64,000 nucleotides of DNA from Microbacterium radiodurans. GTDB lineage: Bacteria > Actinomycetota > Actinomycetes > Actinomycetales > Microbacteriaceae. This document shows positions 43,087 to 51,138 of the stretch, piece by piece. Each line of letters begins with the position of its first letter. The first letter of the stretch is position 1. The stretch lies in contig NZ_VYRZ01000004.1 in the NCBI RefSeq assembly GCF_008710705.1, forward strand, positions 91,754-155,753, written 5' to 3'. The notes beneath the pieces were generated by a model. It did no database searches. It was not told the origin of the DNA and saw nothing but the letters and a program-made list of their open reading frames with translations. Position numbers and translations under genes: made by a program.

Positions 43087-44145
43087 GTGGGGAGCACGAA
43101 CCTGCCGTCGAGCGATCGATCCGATTCACTGGACTCGCTCGTCGCCGATCTGGTCACGCTGAAGGATGCCGGTGGCTCCGTCTCGTACGCCGAGCTCGTG
43201 CGCCGCATCGCCGACCTGCGCATTGCGCGCGGGATGTCTCCGGCGGCCGCGCAGCCGTCGCGCACCACGGTGTACGACGCGTTCCGCCCCGGCCGGGCGC
43301 GCATCAATCCCGACCTGCTCCGAGACATCGTGCTCGCGCTGGGTCGCACCGACGACGAGGCGACCGAGTGGGTGGCGCGCTACCGCGCGCTCCGCGCCTC
43401 GAGCGAGCCCGCACCGCGCCGCGCCGAACCGATCGCGACGCCGAAGCCCGCCGCCGCCGCTCCCCCGCCTCTCGCCGCACCGAAGTCGGCCGCCCTGATG
43501 ATGACCGCGCTGCAGAAGGCACCGGCATCCCTGAGTCGTCGTTTCGTCGCGCTGCTGATGCTCGGCGGCGTGCTGGTGAACTTCGCCGGGATGGCGACCG
43601 TGCAGGCGCTGCACCTGCCGATCTACCTCGACATGGCGGGCACGGCGGCGACGGCGATCATCCTCGGACCGTGGCACGGCGTGGCCGTGGGCCTCACGAC
43701 GAACGTGTTCGGCTTCGTGATCGGGTCGCCCGGCGCCGCGCCGTACGCGTTGGTGAACGTCGCCGGCGCGCTCGTGTGGGGCTACGGCGTGCGGCGGTTC
43801 GGGCTGGGCGCGAGCCTGCACAGCTACTTCACGCTGAACCTACTGGTGGCGGTCGCGTGTTCGCTGGTCGGTACTCCGCTGAACGTGCTGATGTTCGGCG
43901 GGTTCTCGGGCCACGGGTCGGACGGCGTGGTGTCGTCGATCGTGACGATGGGGCTGCCGGTCTTGGCCGCGGCGTTCTCGGCGAACATCCTGACGTCGGT
44001 GCTCGACAAGCTGCTGGCGGGCTTCATCGCGTTGACGGTCTTCGCGATGCTGCACAGCCGGTTCGGAGTACCTGCCGCGCACATGCCACTCGTCGAGCGT
44101 CTCAGCTCACCGATGGTGCCGGCTCCGACATCACGGCTGTCGTGA
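43087..44145 (+). CDS. HTH domain fused to an ECF-transporter S-component-like membrane protein
   Basis: 352 residues from GTG 43087, preceded by GAAGGAGTCCAC. Residues about 15-100 resemble an actinobacterial XRE-type HTH (SYAELVRRIADLRIARGMSP, SRTTVYDAFRPGRARINPDL, then EWVARYRAL). A Pro/Ala linker (about 105-135) leads to six predicted membrane helices (about 155-330) resembling ECF S-components (LDMAGTAATAIILGPWHGVA, LTTNVFGFVIGSPGAAPYAL). No EcfA/EcfT genes adjoin. It could be a membrane-bound regulator using an S-component as ligand sensor, or a transporter with an odd N-terminus. Ligand unknown. Followed by a two-component system after 109 bp. Confidence 0.75.
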   Translation: MGSTNLPSSDRSDSLDSLVADLVTLKDAGGSVSYAELVRRIADLRIARGMSPAAAQPSRTTVYDAFRPGRARINPDLLRDIVLALGRTDDEATEWVARYRALRASSEPAPRRAEPIATPKPAAAAPPPLAAPKSAALMMTALQKAPASLSRRFVALLMLGGVLVNFAGMATVQALHLPIYLDMAGTAATAIILGPWHGVAVGLTTNVFGFVIGSPGAAPYALVNVAGALVWGYGVRRFGLGASLHSYFTLNLLVAVACSLVGTPLNVLMFGGFSGHGSDGVVSSIVTMGLPVLAAAFSANILTSVLDKLLAGFIALTVFAMLHSRFGVPAAHMPLVERLSSPMVPAPTSRLS

Positions 44146-44254
44146 CACTCGTCCGGCCCGCCATATGACCGGAGTGACCCGCCACCTGGCTGGAGTTCGC
44201 CCCCGTTCAGTCGCGCGCAGCATGCGCTCGGCCATAGGCTCGAGAAGGGGTCAC

Positions 44255-44893
44255 GTGGTCACTGTCGCTGTCATCGACGACGAAGCTCTGGTGCGATCGG
44301 GCTTCCAGATGATTCTCGAGACGGCACCTGACATCGAGGTGGTCGTCAGCGCCGATAGTCACACGGCGGTGGACGATATCGCGCGCGCTCGACCCGAGGT
44401 GGTGCTGCTCGATCTGCGGATGCCCGGCAGGAGCGGCCTGCAGATTCTCGGCGAGTTGCGGGCGTGGCCCGAGCCGCCTGTCGTCGCGATCTTGACGACG
44501 TTCGATGCTGACGACCACGTGGCAGCAGCCTTGCGTGCGGGAGCCGCGGGCTTCCTCGTCAAGGACACAGACCCGCGAACCCTGCCCGCTCTCATCCGCT
44601 CCTTGGCGGCCGGGGGCATCGTGCTCTCGCCGCAAGTGTCGCGGACGATCGTCGATCGGTATCTCGACGTGGACGATGACGATGCTCAGTCGAAGTTGGC
44701 GCTCCTCAGCGAGCGGGAGCGCTCGGTGCTTGCTCACCTTGCCACGGGAGCATCGAATTCTGAGATCGGCGGCGCGCTTCACCTGAGCACGGGAACGGTC
44801 AAGGAGCACGTCAGCACACTGCTGGCCAAGCTGCAGGTGGCGACGCGTCTGCAGGCAGCGCTCATCGCCCAGCGGGCACGGCTGCGCCTGTGA
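44255..44893 (+). CDS. NarL/LuxR-family response regulator
   Basis: 212 residues from GTG 44255 (AAGGGG six nt upstream); a longer upstream frame has no RBS. Receiver domain 1-120 with acidic pocket Asp8-Asp9 (VIDDE) and phosphoacceptor Asp53 (LLDLRMPG), Lys in FLVKDTDP. LuxR-type HTH about 145-210 (LSERERSVLAHLATGASNSE, HLSTGTVKEHVSTLLAKL). Partner kinase follows with GTGA overlap. Targets may be the downstream MurE-like and bacteriocin-like genes (context only). Confidence 0.94.
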   Translation: MVTVAVIDDEALVRSGFQMILETAPDIEVVVSADSHTAVDDIARARPEVVLLDLRMPGRSGLQILGELRAWPEPPVVAILTTFDADDHVAAALRAGAAGFLVKDTDPRTLPALIRSLAAGGIVLSPQVSRTIVDRYLDVDDDDAQSKLALLSERERSVLAHLATGASNSEIGGALHLSTGTVKEHVSTLLAKLQVATRLQAALIAQRARLRL

Positions 44894-46041
44894 TCACGTC
44901 GTCGCCGAGGCGGATGCGATGGGTGTCGATGCTGCCCGCGGCCGCCGATGCGGCGATCGTGACCGTGTGCCTCCTGGAAGCATTGACGGTCCTGTATTGG
45001 GCGGACTCCTCCCAGACGGCCGTGACGTTCGCTGCTGTCGTGGGGATCGCCGTGCGTCGCCGCCTACCGTGGATCAGCGTGCTGCTTGCTCTGCCGAGCG
45101 TCGTGCTCGGGCTCATGACCATCACCCCTCTGGTCGCGCTGTACTCTCTTGCCGTACTCGAGCGGCGGAGATGGCTGCTCATCACGGCGGGTAGCGTCTG
45201 GCTCATCGCTCTCGTGCAGCCGTGGTGGGGCTTCGACGTCGAGCTGAGCTTCTCGGCGCTCCGCCTTGCCACGGGGGTCATGTTCACCGCCGCCCCCATC
45301 GCGCTCGGGCTCCTCGTTCGAACCCGCGCTGATCTGTCGATGAAGTTGCGTGACCTCGCCGCTGCGAGACAGAACGAACGCCAACTCATCTACACCGAGA
45401 TGCTCATGGAAGAGCGAGCCCGGATCGCGCGCGAGATGCACGACGTCGTCTCCCACCAAGTCAGCCTCATCGCCGTGCAGGCCGGCGCCCTGCAGATGCG
45501 ATCGAGAGACGACACAGCGACCAGAGCGGCCGACACGATCCGCAGTCTCGCCGTCCAGACCCTCGAAGAGCTTCGGCAAATGGTGACCGTTCTGAAGGGC
45601 AGCCTCCATCGCGTCGACGGAGTGACCACCGACGACGAGCAGCCCCTCGTCCCGCAGCCGAGCGTTGCCGACATCCGTGAGCTCGTCGAGACGAGCCATC
45701 CCGGAGCCACGGTCAACGTCGACGTGCCCTCACTGCCCGCGGTCTATGAGCGCACCCTCTTCCGGGCAGTGCAAGAAGGGCTGACCAACGCACGCAAGCA
45801 TGCGCCCGGCGCCGATGTCTCCGTCGTGCTCACCACGCGGGCGGGACGCATCATCGTCATCGTGGAGAACGGGAGGGCCGTCGACGAGCCGATGGCGCTC
45901 CCCGGCTCCGGGCACGGGCTGATAGGCCTCCGCGAGCGGGCGAAGCTTCTGGGCGGCGAAGCCCATGTCGACAGCGGGCCCGCGGGTTTCCGTCTCACCA
46001 TGGATCTTCCGGCCCCGCCGGCGGCTTCGAGAGAAGTCTGA
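44890..46041 (+). CDS. Sensor histidine kinase (HisKA_3 family)
   Basis: 383 residues; GTG overlaps the response-regulator stop. Five or so membrane segments in residues 15-145, then a coiled linker, a DHp helix with phosphorylated His184 (RIAREMHDVVSHQVSLIAVQ) and a HATPase domain (GLIGLRERAKLLGGEAHVDS near the end). Little extracellular loop, so it may sense membrane or envelope perturbation, as kinases of the LiaS/DesK type do. Confidence 0.94.
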   Translation: MITSSPRRMRWVSMLPAAADAAIVTVCLLEALTVLYWADSSQTAVTFAAVVGIAVRRRLPWISVLLALPSVVLGLMTITPLVALYSLAVLERRRWLLITAGSVWLIALVQPWWGFDVELSFSALRLATGVMFTAAPIALGLLVRTRADLSMKLRDLAAARQNERQLIYTEMLMEERARIAREMHDVVSHQVSLIAVQAGALQMRSRDDTATRAADTIRSLAVQTLEELRQMVTVLKGSLHRVDGVTTDDEQPLVPQPSVADIRELVETSHPGATVNVDVPSLPAVYERTLFRAVQEGLTNARKHAPGADVSVVLTTRAGRIIVIVENGRAVDEPMALPGSGHGLIGLRERAKLLGGEAHVDSGPAGFRLTMDLPAPPAASREV

Positions 46042-46217
46042 CCCGTCGGCCGGATTCTCCAGCCGGTCAGCGGTCATGACGTGCGACGCCGGCAGCGAAG
46101 CTATCGATGTGGGCCGTCAGCGAGCCCAACGACGCTGTCGCGCTTGGAGTCCATCAGGGGTTCGGCCGGCGGTTCGAGACCCGACTGATCACCCGCTCAC
46201 GAAGAACACTCCACAGA

Positions 46218-47660
46218 ATGAACGCTCTCAGCGCGGTACTGAGCAACGTCGTGGCCGGCGCCGGCCGGTTGCGGAGCAACAGCGCAGCCATCGAACCCGG
46301 CGATTGGTTCATCGCCACCGGAGCAGACGACAAGGTCGCGGCCCATGTCGCGGAATCGATACGGCGAGGTGCGCGCGGCGTCCTCGTCGACTGCCCGACT
46401 CTCCCGCCCCACGACCTCGTCCACCAATTGCCGGGGCTGCGTGAGTCGTTGGGCGCCGTGATGGCGCAGCTCACACACCACGCCTCGCGGGAGATGACGC
46501 TCGTGGGCGTCACCGGGACGAACGGAAAGACGTCGACAGTGCAGCTCCTCGCGCAGGCGTGGGAGAGGCTGGGCGTCGTCGGAGCCACGATCGGGACACT
46601 CGGCGCGGGACTGCACAATGATCTGGAGCCCACCGGCCTCACGACCCCACCCGTCGTCGAACTCCACGGATATCTCGCTGACTTCCACCACGACCGAGCT
46701 TCGTGTGTGGCCATCGAGGTCAGTTCCCATGCCCTCGAGCAGGGGCGCGTCGAGGGATGCGAGTTCCGTGTCGTCGCGATCAGCAACATCACCCGCGACC
46801 ACCTGGACTACCACCACACGATGCACCGATACGCGGCCGCGAAGAACCGGATACTGCAGCTTCCCGGAGTCACCACCGCGGTCCTCAACCTCGATGATCC
46901 CCTCGTCGCCCAGATGCAGCCCCCGCCCGGCACCACCAGGATCGGGGTCTCGACACGTGACGCGACCGGCGCGCTGGTCACCGCTCACGACATCGCTGCC
47001 GATGACGCCGGAACGCGCTTCACGCTTCGTATCGGCGATGAGAGCGCCCCGGTAGCCACCGGCCTGTCCGGCCGGTTCCAAGTCGACAACCTGACCCTCG
47101 CCGCCGGCATCCTCCATGCTCAGGGCCACGCTGTCGACGAGATCGCCGCAGCACTCTCCGCCTCCGTACCCGTCGCGGGCCGGATGCAGGTCACCCCCGC
47201 CACACCATCCCGCCCTCGCGTCGTCATCGACTACGCCCACACCCCCGACGCGCTCAGCCAGGCCGTGGCAGCGTGCCGGCCTCACGGCGATGGACGTCTC
47301 ATCGTGGTGTTCGGATGCACCGGCAACCGCGACCGCGGCAAACGCCCCCTCATGGCTGCAGCGACCGGCGGGGCGGACTTCATCATCCTCACCGATGACG
47401 ACACCCACGACGAAGACGGCGATGCCATCATCGTCGAGACGATTCCCGGCTTCGCGAACCCCGAGACCGTCGTCATCATCCGCGATCGACGACGCGCGGT
47501 GCTCATCGCAATCCACATGGCGCACCCACAAGACGTCGTCCTCATCGCCGGGAAAGGCCACGAAACCACCCAGTCGTCGGCAGGTCACCTCATTCCGTCC
47601 GATGACACCCGCTATGCGGAGCGAGCTCTGAGTACTCGCCCCCTGCGCCCGCCTGGATGA
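46218..47660 (+). CDS. MurE-like UDP-N-acetylmuramyl tripeptide synthetase (paralog with altered motif)
   Basis: 480 residues from ATG 46218. Three-domain Mur ligase: N-terminal UDP-binding region about 1-90, ATP-binding core with P-loop GTNGKTS (100-106) and SSHALEQGR (170-178), and a C-terminal domain from about 320 (YAHTPDALSQAV, CTGNRDRGKRPLM). MurE normally adds the third stem residue to UDP-MurNAc-Ala-Glu. The amino-acid-selecting motif DNPR/DNPA is here DDTH (about 394-397), so substrate choice is uncertain. The gene lies outside a division and cell-wall cluster, downstream of a two-component system and before a bacteriocin-like gene, suggesting an accessory or envelope-modifying role. 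Confidence 0.88.
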   Translation: MNALSAVLSNVVAGAGRLRSNSAAIEPGDWFIATGADDKVAAHVAESIRRGARGVLVDCPTLPPHDLVHQLPGLRESLGAVMAQLTHHASREMTLVGVTGTNGKTSTVQLLAQAWERLGVVGATIGTLGAGLHNDLEPTGLTTPPVVELHGYLADFHHDRASCVAIEVSSHALEQGRVEGCEFRVVAISNITRDHLDYHHTMHRYAAAKNRILQLPGVTTAVLNLDDPLVAQMQPPPGTTRIGVSTRDATGALVTAHDIAADDAGTRFTLRIGDESAPVATGLSGRFQVDNLTLAAGILHAQGHAVDEIAAALSASVPVAGRMQVTPATPSRPRVVIDYAHTPDALSQAVAACRPHGDGRLIVVFGCTGNRDRGKRPLMAAATGGADFIILTDDDTHDEDGDAIIVETIPGFANPETVVIIRDRRRAVLIAIHMAHPQDVVLIAGKGHETTQSSAGHLIPSDDTRYAERALSTRPLRPPG

Positions 47661-47819
47661 CTCAGCCAACCGGCTGGGCTGAACCGGCCGTCCGGCCGGA
47701 TTCGCTCCCCGCAGCGTGAGCGAGTTCTCATAGTGCTTGCTGGACGCCGTGGCGGCACCGAAGGCTGGATACGACACGGCGCGAGAGGTCGACGCGCACC
47801 CAACGGACGAAAGGTCGAG

Positions 47820-48452
47820 ATGATGACGAAGACTTCCCGCATCCGAAGCCTGGCCCTCGGCGCATGCCTCGCCGTACTCGCGGCGACCGCGACCGCGGGC
47901 CCGGCGGCTGCAGCGAGCGGCGCACCGACGGTCGCCGCAGCGTTCCAGGATCAGCGCACGTCACCCGCGCCGGAATCCCGCGCTTCGAGCGTGGATCTGC
48001 CCGCGGGGCAGACGCGCGGCGCGGTCGTGGACGTCGCGGACGGTGGGGTGGAGATCTTCGAGGTCGTCGACGCCACAGGAACCCGTGTCGGTTACACCCT
48101 GAGCGCCGAAGACCTCAGCGCCGCGCACGCTGCGGCGACTCAGGTCGACATCGCAACGAGCGAGGCGTTGACCGTTCGAACCCAGTCGGCCGCGGCATCC
48201 GAGGTCAACGTTCCGCTGTGCGTGGCCGCCGTGGCGTGGTTCGTCGCTCAGACCGTGTTCCCGGCAGCGCGAGTTGCGGCTCTCGCAGCACGCCTGGCCG
48301 GCCTCGTCTCGAAGTACGGTGTGCAGACAGTGGCCCGCATCTTCACCGGGGCTCGTGGCATCGCCGGGCGCACGGCCGAGCAGGAGATCAAAGAATTCGC
48401 GCTCGCAGCGACCGGCGTGGGCGGGTTGGCGGCCTGCGGGATCAAGTTCTGA
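47820..48452 (+). CDS. Sec-exported closticin 574-like bacteriocin precursor (candidate)
   Basis: 210 residues; tandem ATG ATG at 47820 behind AAAGGTCGAG. Signal peptide about 1-34 (AxA cleavage near ASGA), a hydrophilic proregion about 35-128, and a hydrophobic C-terminal ~80 residues bounded by Cys134 (VPLCVAAVAWFVAQTVFPAA) and Cys206 (GGLAACGIKF). Its pattern of C-x5-W, FPAA, basic/Ala helix, G-x5-A, GA(R/T), and a terminal aaTGVxxxxxC matches the mature part of closticin 574 from memory of that sequence; no alignment was run. Closticin is also made as a long Sec prepropeptide. A 74-residue membrane protein follows after 20 bp. Alternative: a non-toxic secreted hydrophobic protein. Confidence 0.65.
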   Translation: MMTKTSRIRSLALGACLAVLAATATAGPAAAASGAPTVAAAFQDQRTSPAPESRASSVDLPAGQTRGAVVDVADGGVEIFEVVDATGTRVGYTLSAEDLSAAHAAATQVDIATSEALTVRTQSAAASEVNVPLCVAAVAWFVAQTVFPAARVAALAARLAGLVSKYGVQTVARIFTGARGIAGRTAEQEIKEFALAATGVGGLAACGIKF

Positions 48453-48472
48453 GACGCGGAAGGATCACTGAC

Positions 48473-48697
48473 ATGACGTGGCGATTGAGCAGGCAGCGGC
48501 AGCTTCAGGCCCTAGCAGGGGTCGCGGCAGGCATCGCCGTAGCATTCCTCGGCGTTGCGCTGGCGATCACGCGCATCGACATCGGTGTGGTGGTGCTGGG
48601 ACAGAGCGCTCTGTTCGGCGCGGTGTTCATCATCGCGGGGCTGTTGCTGGTGATCGGCAACGCCTGGGCGGCGTTCCGCCTCCGCCGCGAGAGCTAG
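48473..48697 (+). CDS. Small two-helix membrane protein, candidate immunity protein
   Basis: 74 residues, ATG 48473 with AAGGATCACTGAC upstream, 20 bp after the bacteriocin-like gene and probably co-transcribed. Basic N-terminus (MTWRLSRQRQ), helices at about 14-32 and 41-65, basic tail (RLRRES). Small basic di-helical membrane proteins beside bacteriocin structural genes are often immunity proteins. That role is inferred from position only. Confidence 0.6.
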   Translation: MTWRLSRQRQLQALAGVAAGIAVAFLGVALAITRIDIGVVVLGQSALFGAVFIIAGLLLVIGNAWAAFRLRRES

Positions 48698-48791
48698 CTT
48701 GATCTCAGACCCCGTTACCCGCGCGTTGAACCTGGATGTGCGTATAGGCCGCCTTCACGGCGGGTACATCAGGCGGATCTAGGATCACGAC

Positions 48792-49721
48792 ATGCGTATC
48801 GCGGTTGTCATCAGTGAATGGGAGCAAGCGTGCTGCGGCGATCCCTTCCACGTGGACGGGCCGGCGAGCTGGCAGCTCTTCGCCGCCGATCCAGCCGATG
48901 GCGCCGTCGCACCGGCCGCTGCGGAAGGGCTCGAACGGTTCACCGAGGAGCATCATGGGCAGACACCGGCCGATGTGCCCCATCAGCGTGTGACGGGAAC
49001 GGTTCGCTCGATCTGGGGCGTGCGCTACCCCGAGGTGGCCGTCCCCGGTGAGTTGGCGTCGTTCGTCAACGACACCCGTGCACCGTCCTTCGTGCAGATA
49101 GACGACGTCGCCGGCGCCACGGACGGCGTCGCGGAGTACGTCGTCGTCCTCGAGGTCGCCTCCGACCTCGAGCTACCCGTATACAAACTGAGCGAAGAGA
49201 CGATCGCGTGGGAATCTCGGAAGGCGCTCGACCGCGACCGGGATCGGGGCCGGATGGTCGACGAGATCGGAACCGTCATGGAGCACGCCATCCAGGTCGT
49301 CACTGCCCGTTACCACGACGTCGCCACGATCACGCGTTCGACCCAGCGCACCGCGGTCACCCTCATCCCGCTCAGAACGGGGGCTGCGGCCGTGCGTTGG
49401 GCTCGCTCAGATCAGGAGACCGACCAGATCGGTCTGCACATCGGGGCCGGTTCGTGGTGGCTGGACGCGACGGTCGACAGCGCGAACCTCCTGGAGGGGA
49501 TCGTCGACGCCGTCGCCGCCGGGAACGCGGTCGAGGAGGTCATCACCGACCCCGACGGCGGTCGCCGACTCGAAACCCACGTGACCGCCGCAGGCCGCGA
49601 ATGGGTGACCGCGACGGGCCATGTCCCACCGCCCGACGAGAGCGGAGTCATGTTCATCGTCGGTGACGTGTGGGAACGAGCGCAGCAGGGCACCACCCGC
49701 TACACCCCGTGGCATTACTGA
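48792..49721 (+). CDS. DUF6578-like protein
   Basis: 309 residues. N-terminal MRIAVVISEWEQACCGDPFH with a CCGDPF motif recalls the DUF6578 family, which is known only as uncharacterised actinobacterial proteins. Residues about 200-309 form a second, beta-rich segment (VRWARSDQETDQIGLHIGAG; VTAAGREWVTATGHVPPPDE) not recognised. No signal peptide or membrane helix. TAGGAT at 48780-48785 is 7 bp from the ATG and no RBS is present, so the message may be leaderless. Function unknown; the N-terminal CC pair could bind a metal. Confidence 0.7.
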   Translation: MRIAVVISEWEQACCGDPFHVDGPASWQLFAADPADGAVAPAAAEGLERFTEEHHGQTPADVPHQRVTGTVRSIWGVRYPEVAVPGELASFVNDTRAPSFVQIDDVAGATDGVAEYVVVLEVASDLELPVYKLSEETIAWESRKALDRDRDRGRMVDEIGTVMEHAIQVVTARYHDVATITRSTQRTAVTLIPLRTGAAAVRWARSDQETDQIGLHIGAGSWWLDATVDSANLLEGIVDAVAAGNAVEEVITDPDGGRRLETHVTAAGREWVTATGHVPPPDESGVMFIVGDVWERAQQGTTRYTPWHY

Positions 49722-49837
49722 GGGATTGACGATCACAGCCGGAAGACCGACCTTTCGATCGCACCGCTGAGTCACGTGCCATGGCCTACAGCCATCCACG
49801 TCAAGAGCGCTCTCAGGGCGGTGGAGGCTGAGGTTCT

Positions 49838-50036
49838 TCAGGATGCGTGAAGGGCGCGGGTTCGGAACCAGATGGTGAGTTCGCGGGCAGCGCGGAGGAT
49901 GGTTTCCTCGTCGTCGGAGTTCTCGATGCGTTGCATCGTGTCGCGTAGTGCGGCTTCGGGTCCTTCGAGGAACTGGATGAAACGGCCTGCTCGGTACAGC
50001 AGCATCCCGGTGATCTGACGTGTCTCGTAGCAGCGC
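49838..50036 (-). pseudogene. Remnant of a BLUF-type photoreceptor gene
   Basis: Minus-strand reading from about 50036 to the stop at 49838-49840 gives RQITGMLLYRAGRFIQFLEG followed by PEAALRDTMQRIENSDDEE and LTIWFRTRALHAS. The first part matches the conserved core of FAD-binding BLUF domains (ITGMLLY, F-Q-LEGP). The N-terminal half with the flavin Tyr/Gln is missing: the frame has a stop about 33 nt upstream of RQITG and no start. The rest of the 499-bp gap (49722-50220) shows nothing else. Confidence 0.7.
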
Positions 50037-50220
50037 GGCTGTGCGCGAGGAGATCACCTACGTGTCAGGTGACGAGTCGGCATTCATCGGGATGGTCCTC
50101 GCATTAACGGTCGGCGCCGTGGGCGTCGGCTCACACGCCAGCGCGCGGCAGGCTCGTCTGCGATCCGGGCCTGATCGCCGTCATCTCATGTCCCTTGTCT
50201 CACGAGACGCCGGCGGCCGG

Positions 50221-50609
50221 CTACCATCCGAGTAGCCAGGTAATGCCGAATCGGTCCCGCACCTGACCATCGGACGCTCCCCAGTCGCGCTCCGAGAGCG
50301 GGTCGATGACGACGCCCCCGTCGGCGAGGCCGTCGAACCAACGTCGTAGTGTGTCGGGATCGGCGTAGCCGAGCAGTGAGAACAGCAGCCCTGAGGGGTC
50401 GGGGTGGGCTGCGGCGTTCGCCTCGTCGGCGGCGAACAAGTCGATCGGGCCAGCGAGGATGCCGTGTGCGATCCAGTCGGGGTGGTCACCCTGAAGGCCG
50501 ATCTCGCCGTGAGTATGCACCTCGAGCTCACCCCCGAACACGCTGCGGTAGAAGGTCAGCGCGGTCAGAGCATCACCGGAGAAATGCAGGTACGGGGCGG
50601 GGCGGTCAT
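50221..50609 (-). pseudogene. Frameshifted VOC (PhnB-like) protein gene
   Basis: From 50541 to 50221 the frame reads FGGELEVHTHGEIGLQGDHP ... WGASDGQVRDRFGITWLLGW, the C-terminal part of a PhnB-like glyoxalase/bleomycin-resistance fold. Upstream the same frame continues as PAPYLHFSGDALTALTFYRS, the family N-terminus, but has no start codon before a stop at 50628-50626. An ATG at 50609 is one base out of frame: inserting one base would give M-T-R-P-A-P-Y-L-H-F. This indicates a 1-nt deletion next to the start, either a real lesion or a sequencing error. If real, only a GTG at 50541 could restart, deep inside the domain. Confidence 0.7.
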
Positions 50610-50709
50610 CGACCCAGTGTGCGCCTCAGCCCCTGCCAGGGGAAGCGAACATCATCGTGCCGCAGGGCTTCGCGCTGCGCGCCTTTTCGAACCCCCGGCC
50701 GGCGAGCAA

Positions 50710-50970
50710 CTAGCGCTCGTCGCGTCCGGAAGAACCTGTGGGAGGCGCCGTGCCGCCGTCCGCCGCAGGGGTTCCGCGCTTGGCGCGCATCTCCCGTCGG
50801 AGCTGCACGAAGCCCGCAGCCATCACCGCGAGCCCGAGCACGAGCAGCGCGAGGCGCGCCCACCACGCGAGGTCGCCGAACATCAGATTCGGCATCGCGA
50901 AGATGAAAGTGGCTCCGATGAAGTACCAGAGGGAGGATGACGCCTGCCCCTGATTGCGGTCGTTGCTCAT
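50710..50970 (-). CDS. Small membrane protein of unknown function
   Basis: 86 residues from ATG 50970, preceded by AAAGGAAGACGAG. A polar N-terminus (MSNDRNQGQASSS), two hydrophobic segments (about 15-32, 36-58) and a charged tail with RREMRAKRG. Divergent from the sensor kinase at 51139. No family recognised. Confidence 0.7.
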   Translation of the reverse strand: MSNDRNQGQASSSLWYFIGATFIFAMPNLMFGDLAWWARLALLVLGLAVMAAGFVQLRREMRAKRGTPAADGGTAPPTGSSGRDER

Positions 50971-51138
50971 CTCGTCTTCCTTTCTTCCGGCGGTCGTGCC
51001 AGCGTACGTGGCGGCCGCGGCGGCGCGCCTCCCCCGCGCGACGGATCCCGCTCCGTCATTCATCAGCAAGCGCCGCGACCCCGAGACGACACCTTCGGAT
51101 GATGCGGCGACGCCCGCCGGCTTCCTACGCTCATTGAC

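Noticed and set aside
50020..50235. 71-codon plus-strand frame next to the BLUF remnant.
   Set aside because: Overlaps the decayed region, no homology or RBS seen; more likely chance.
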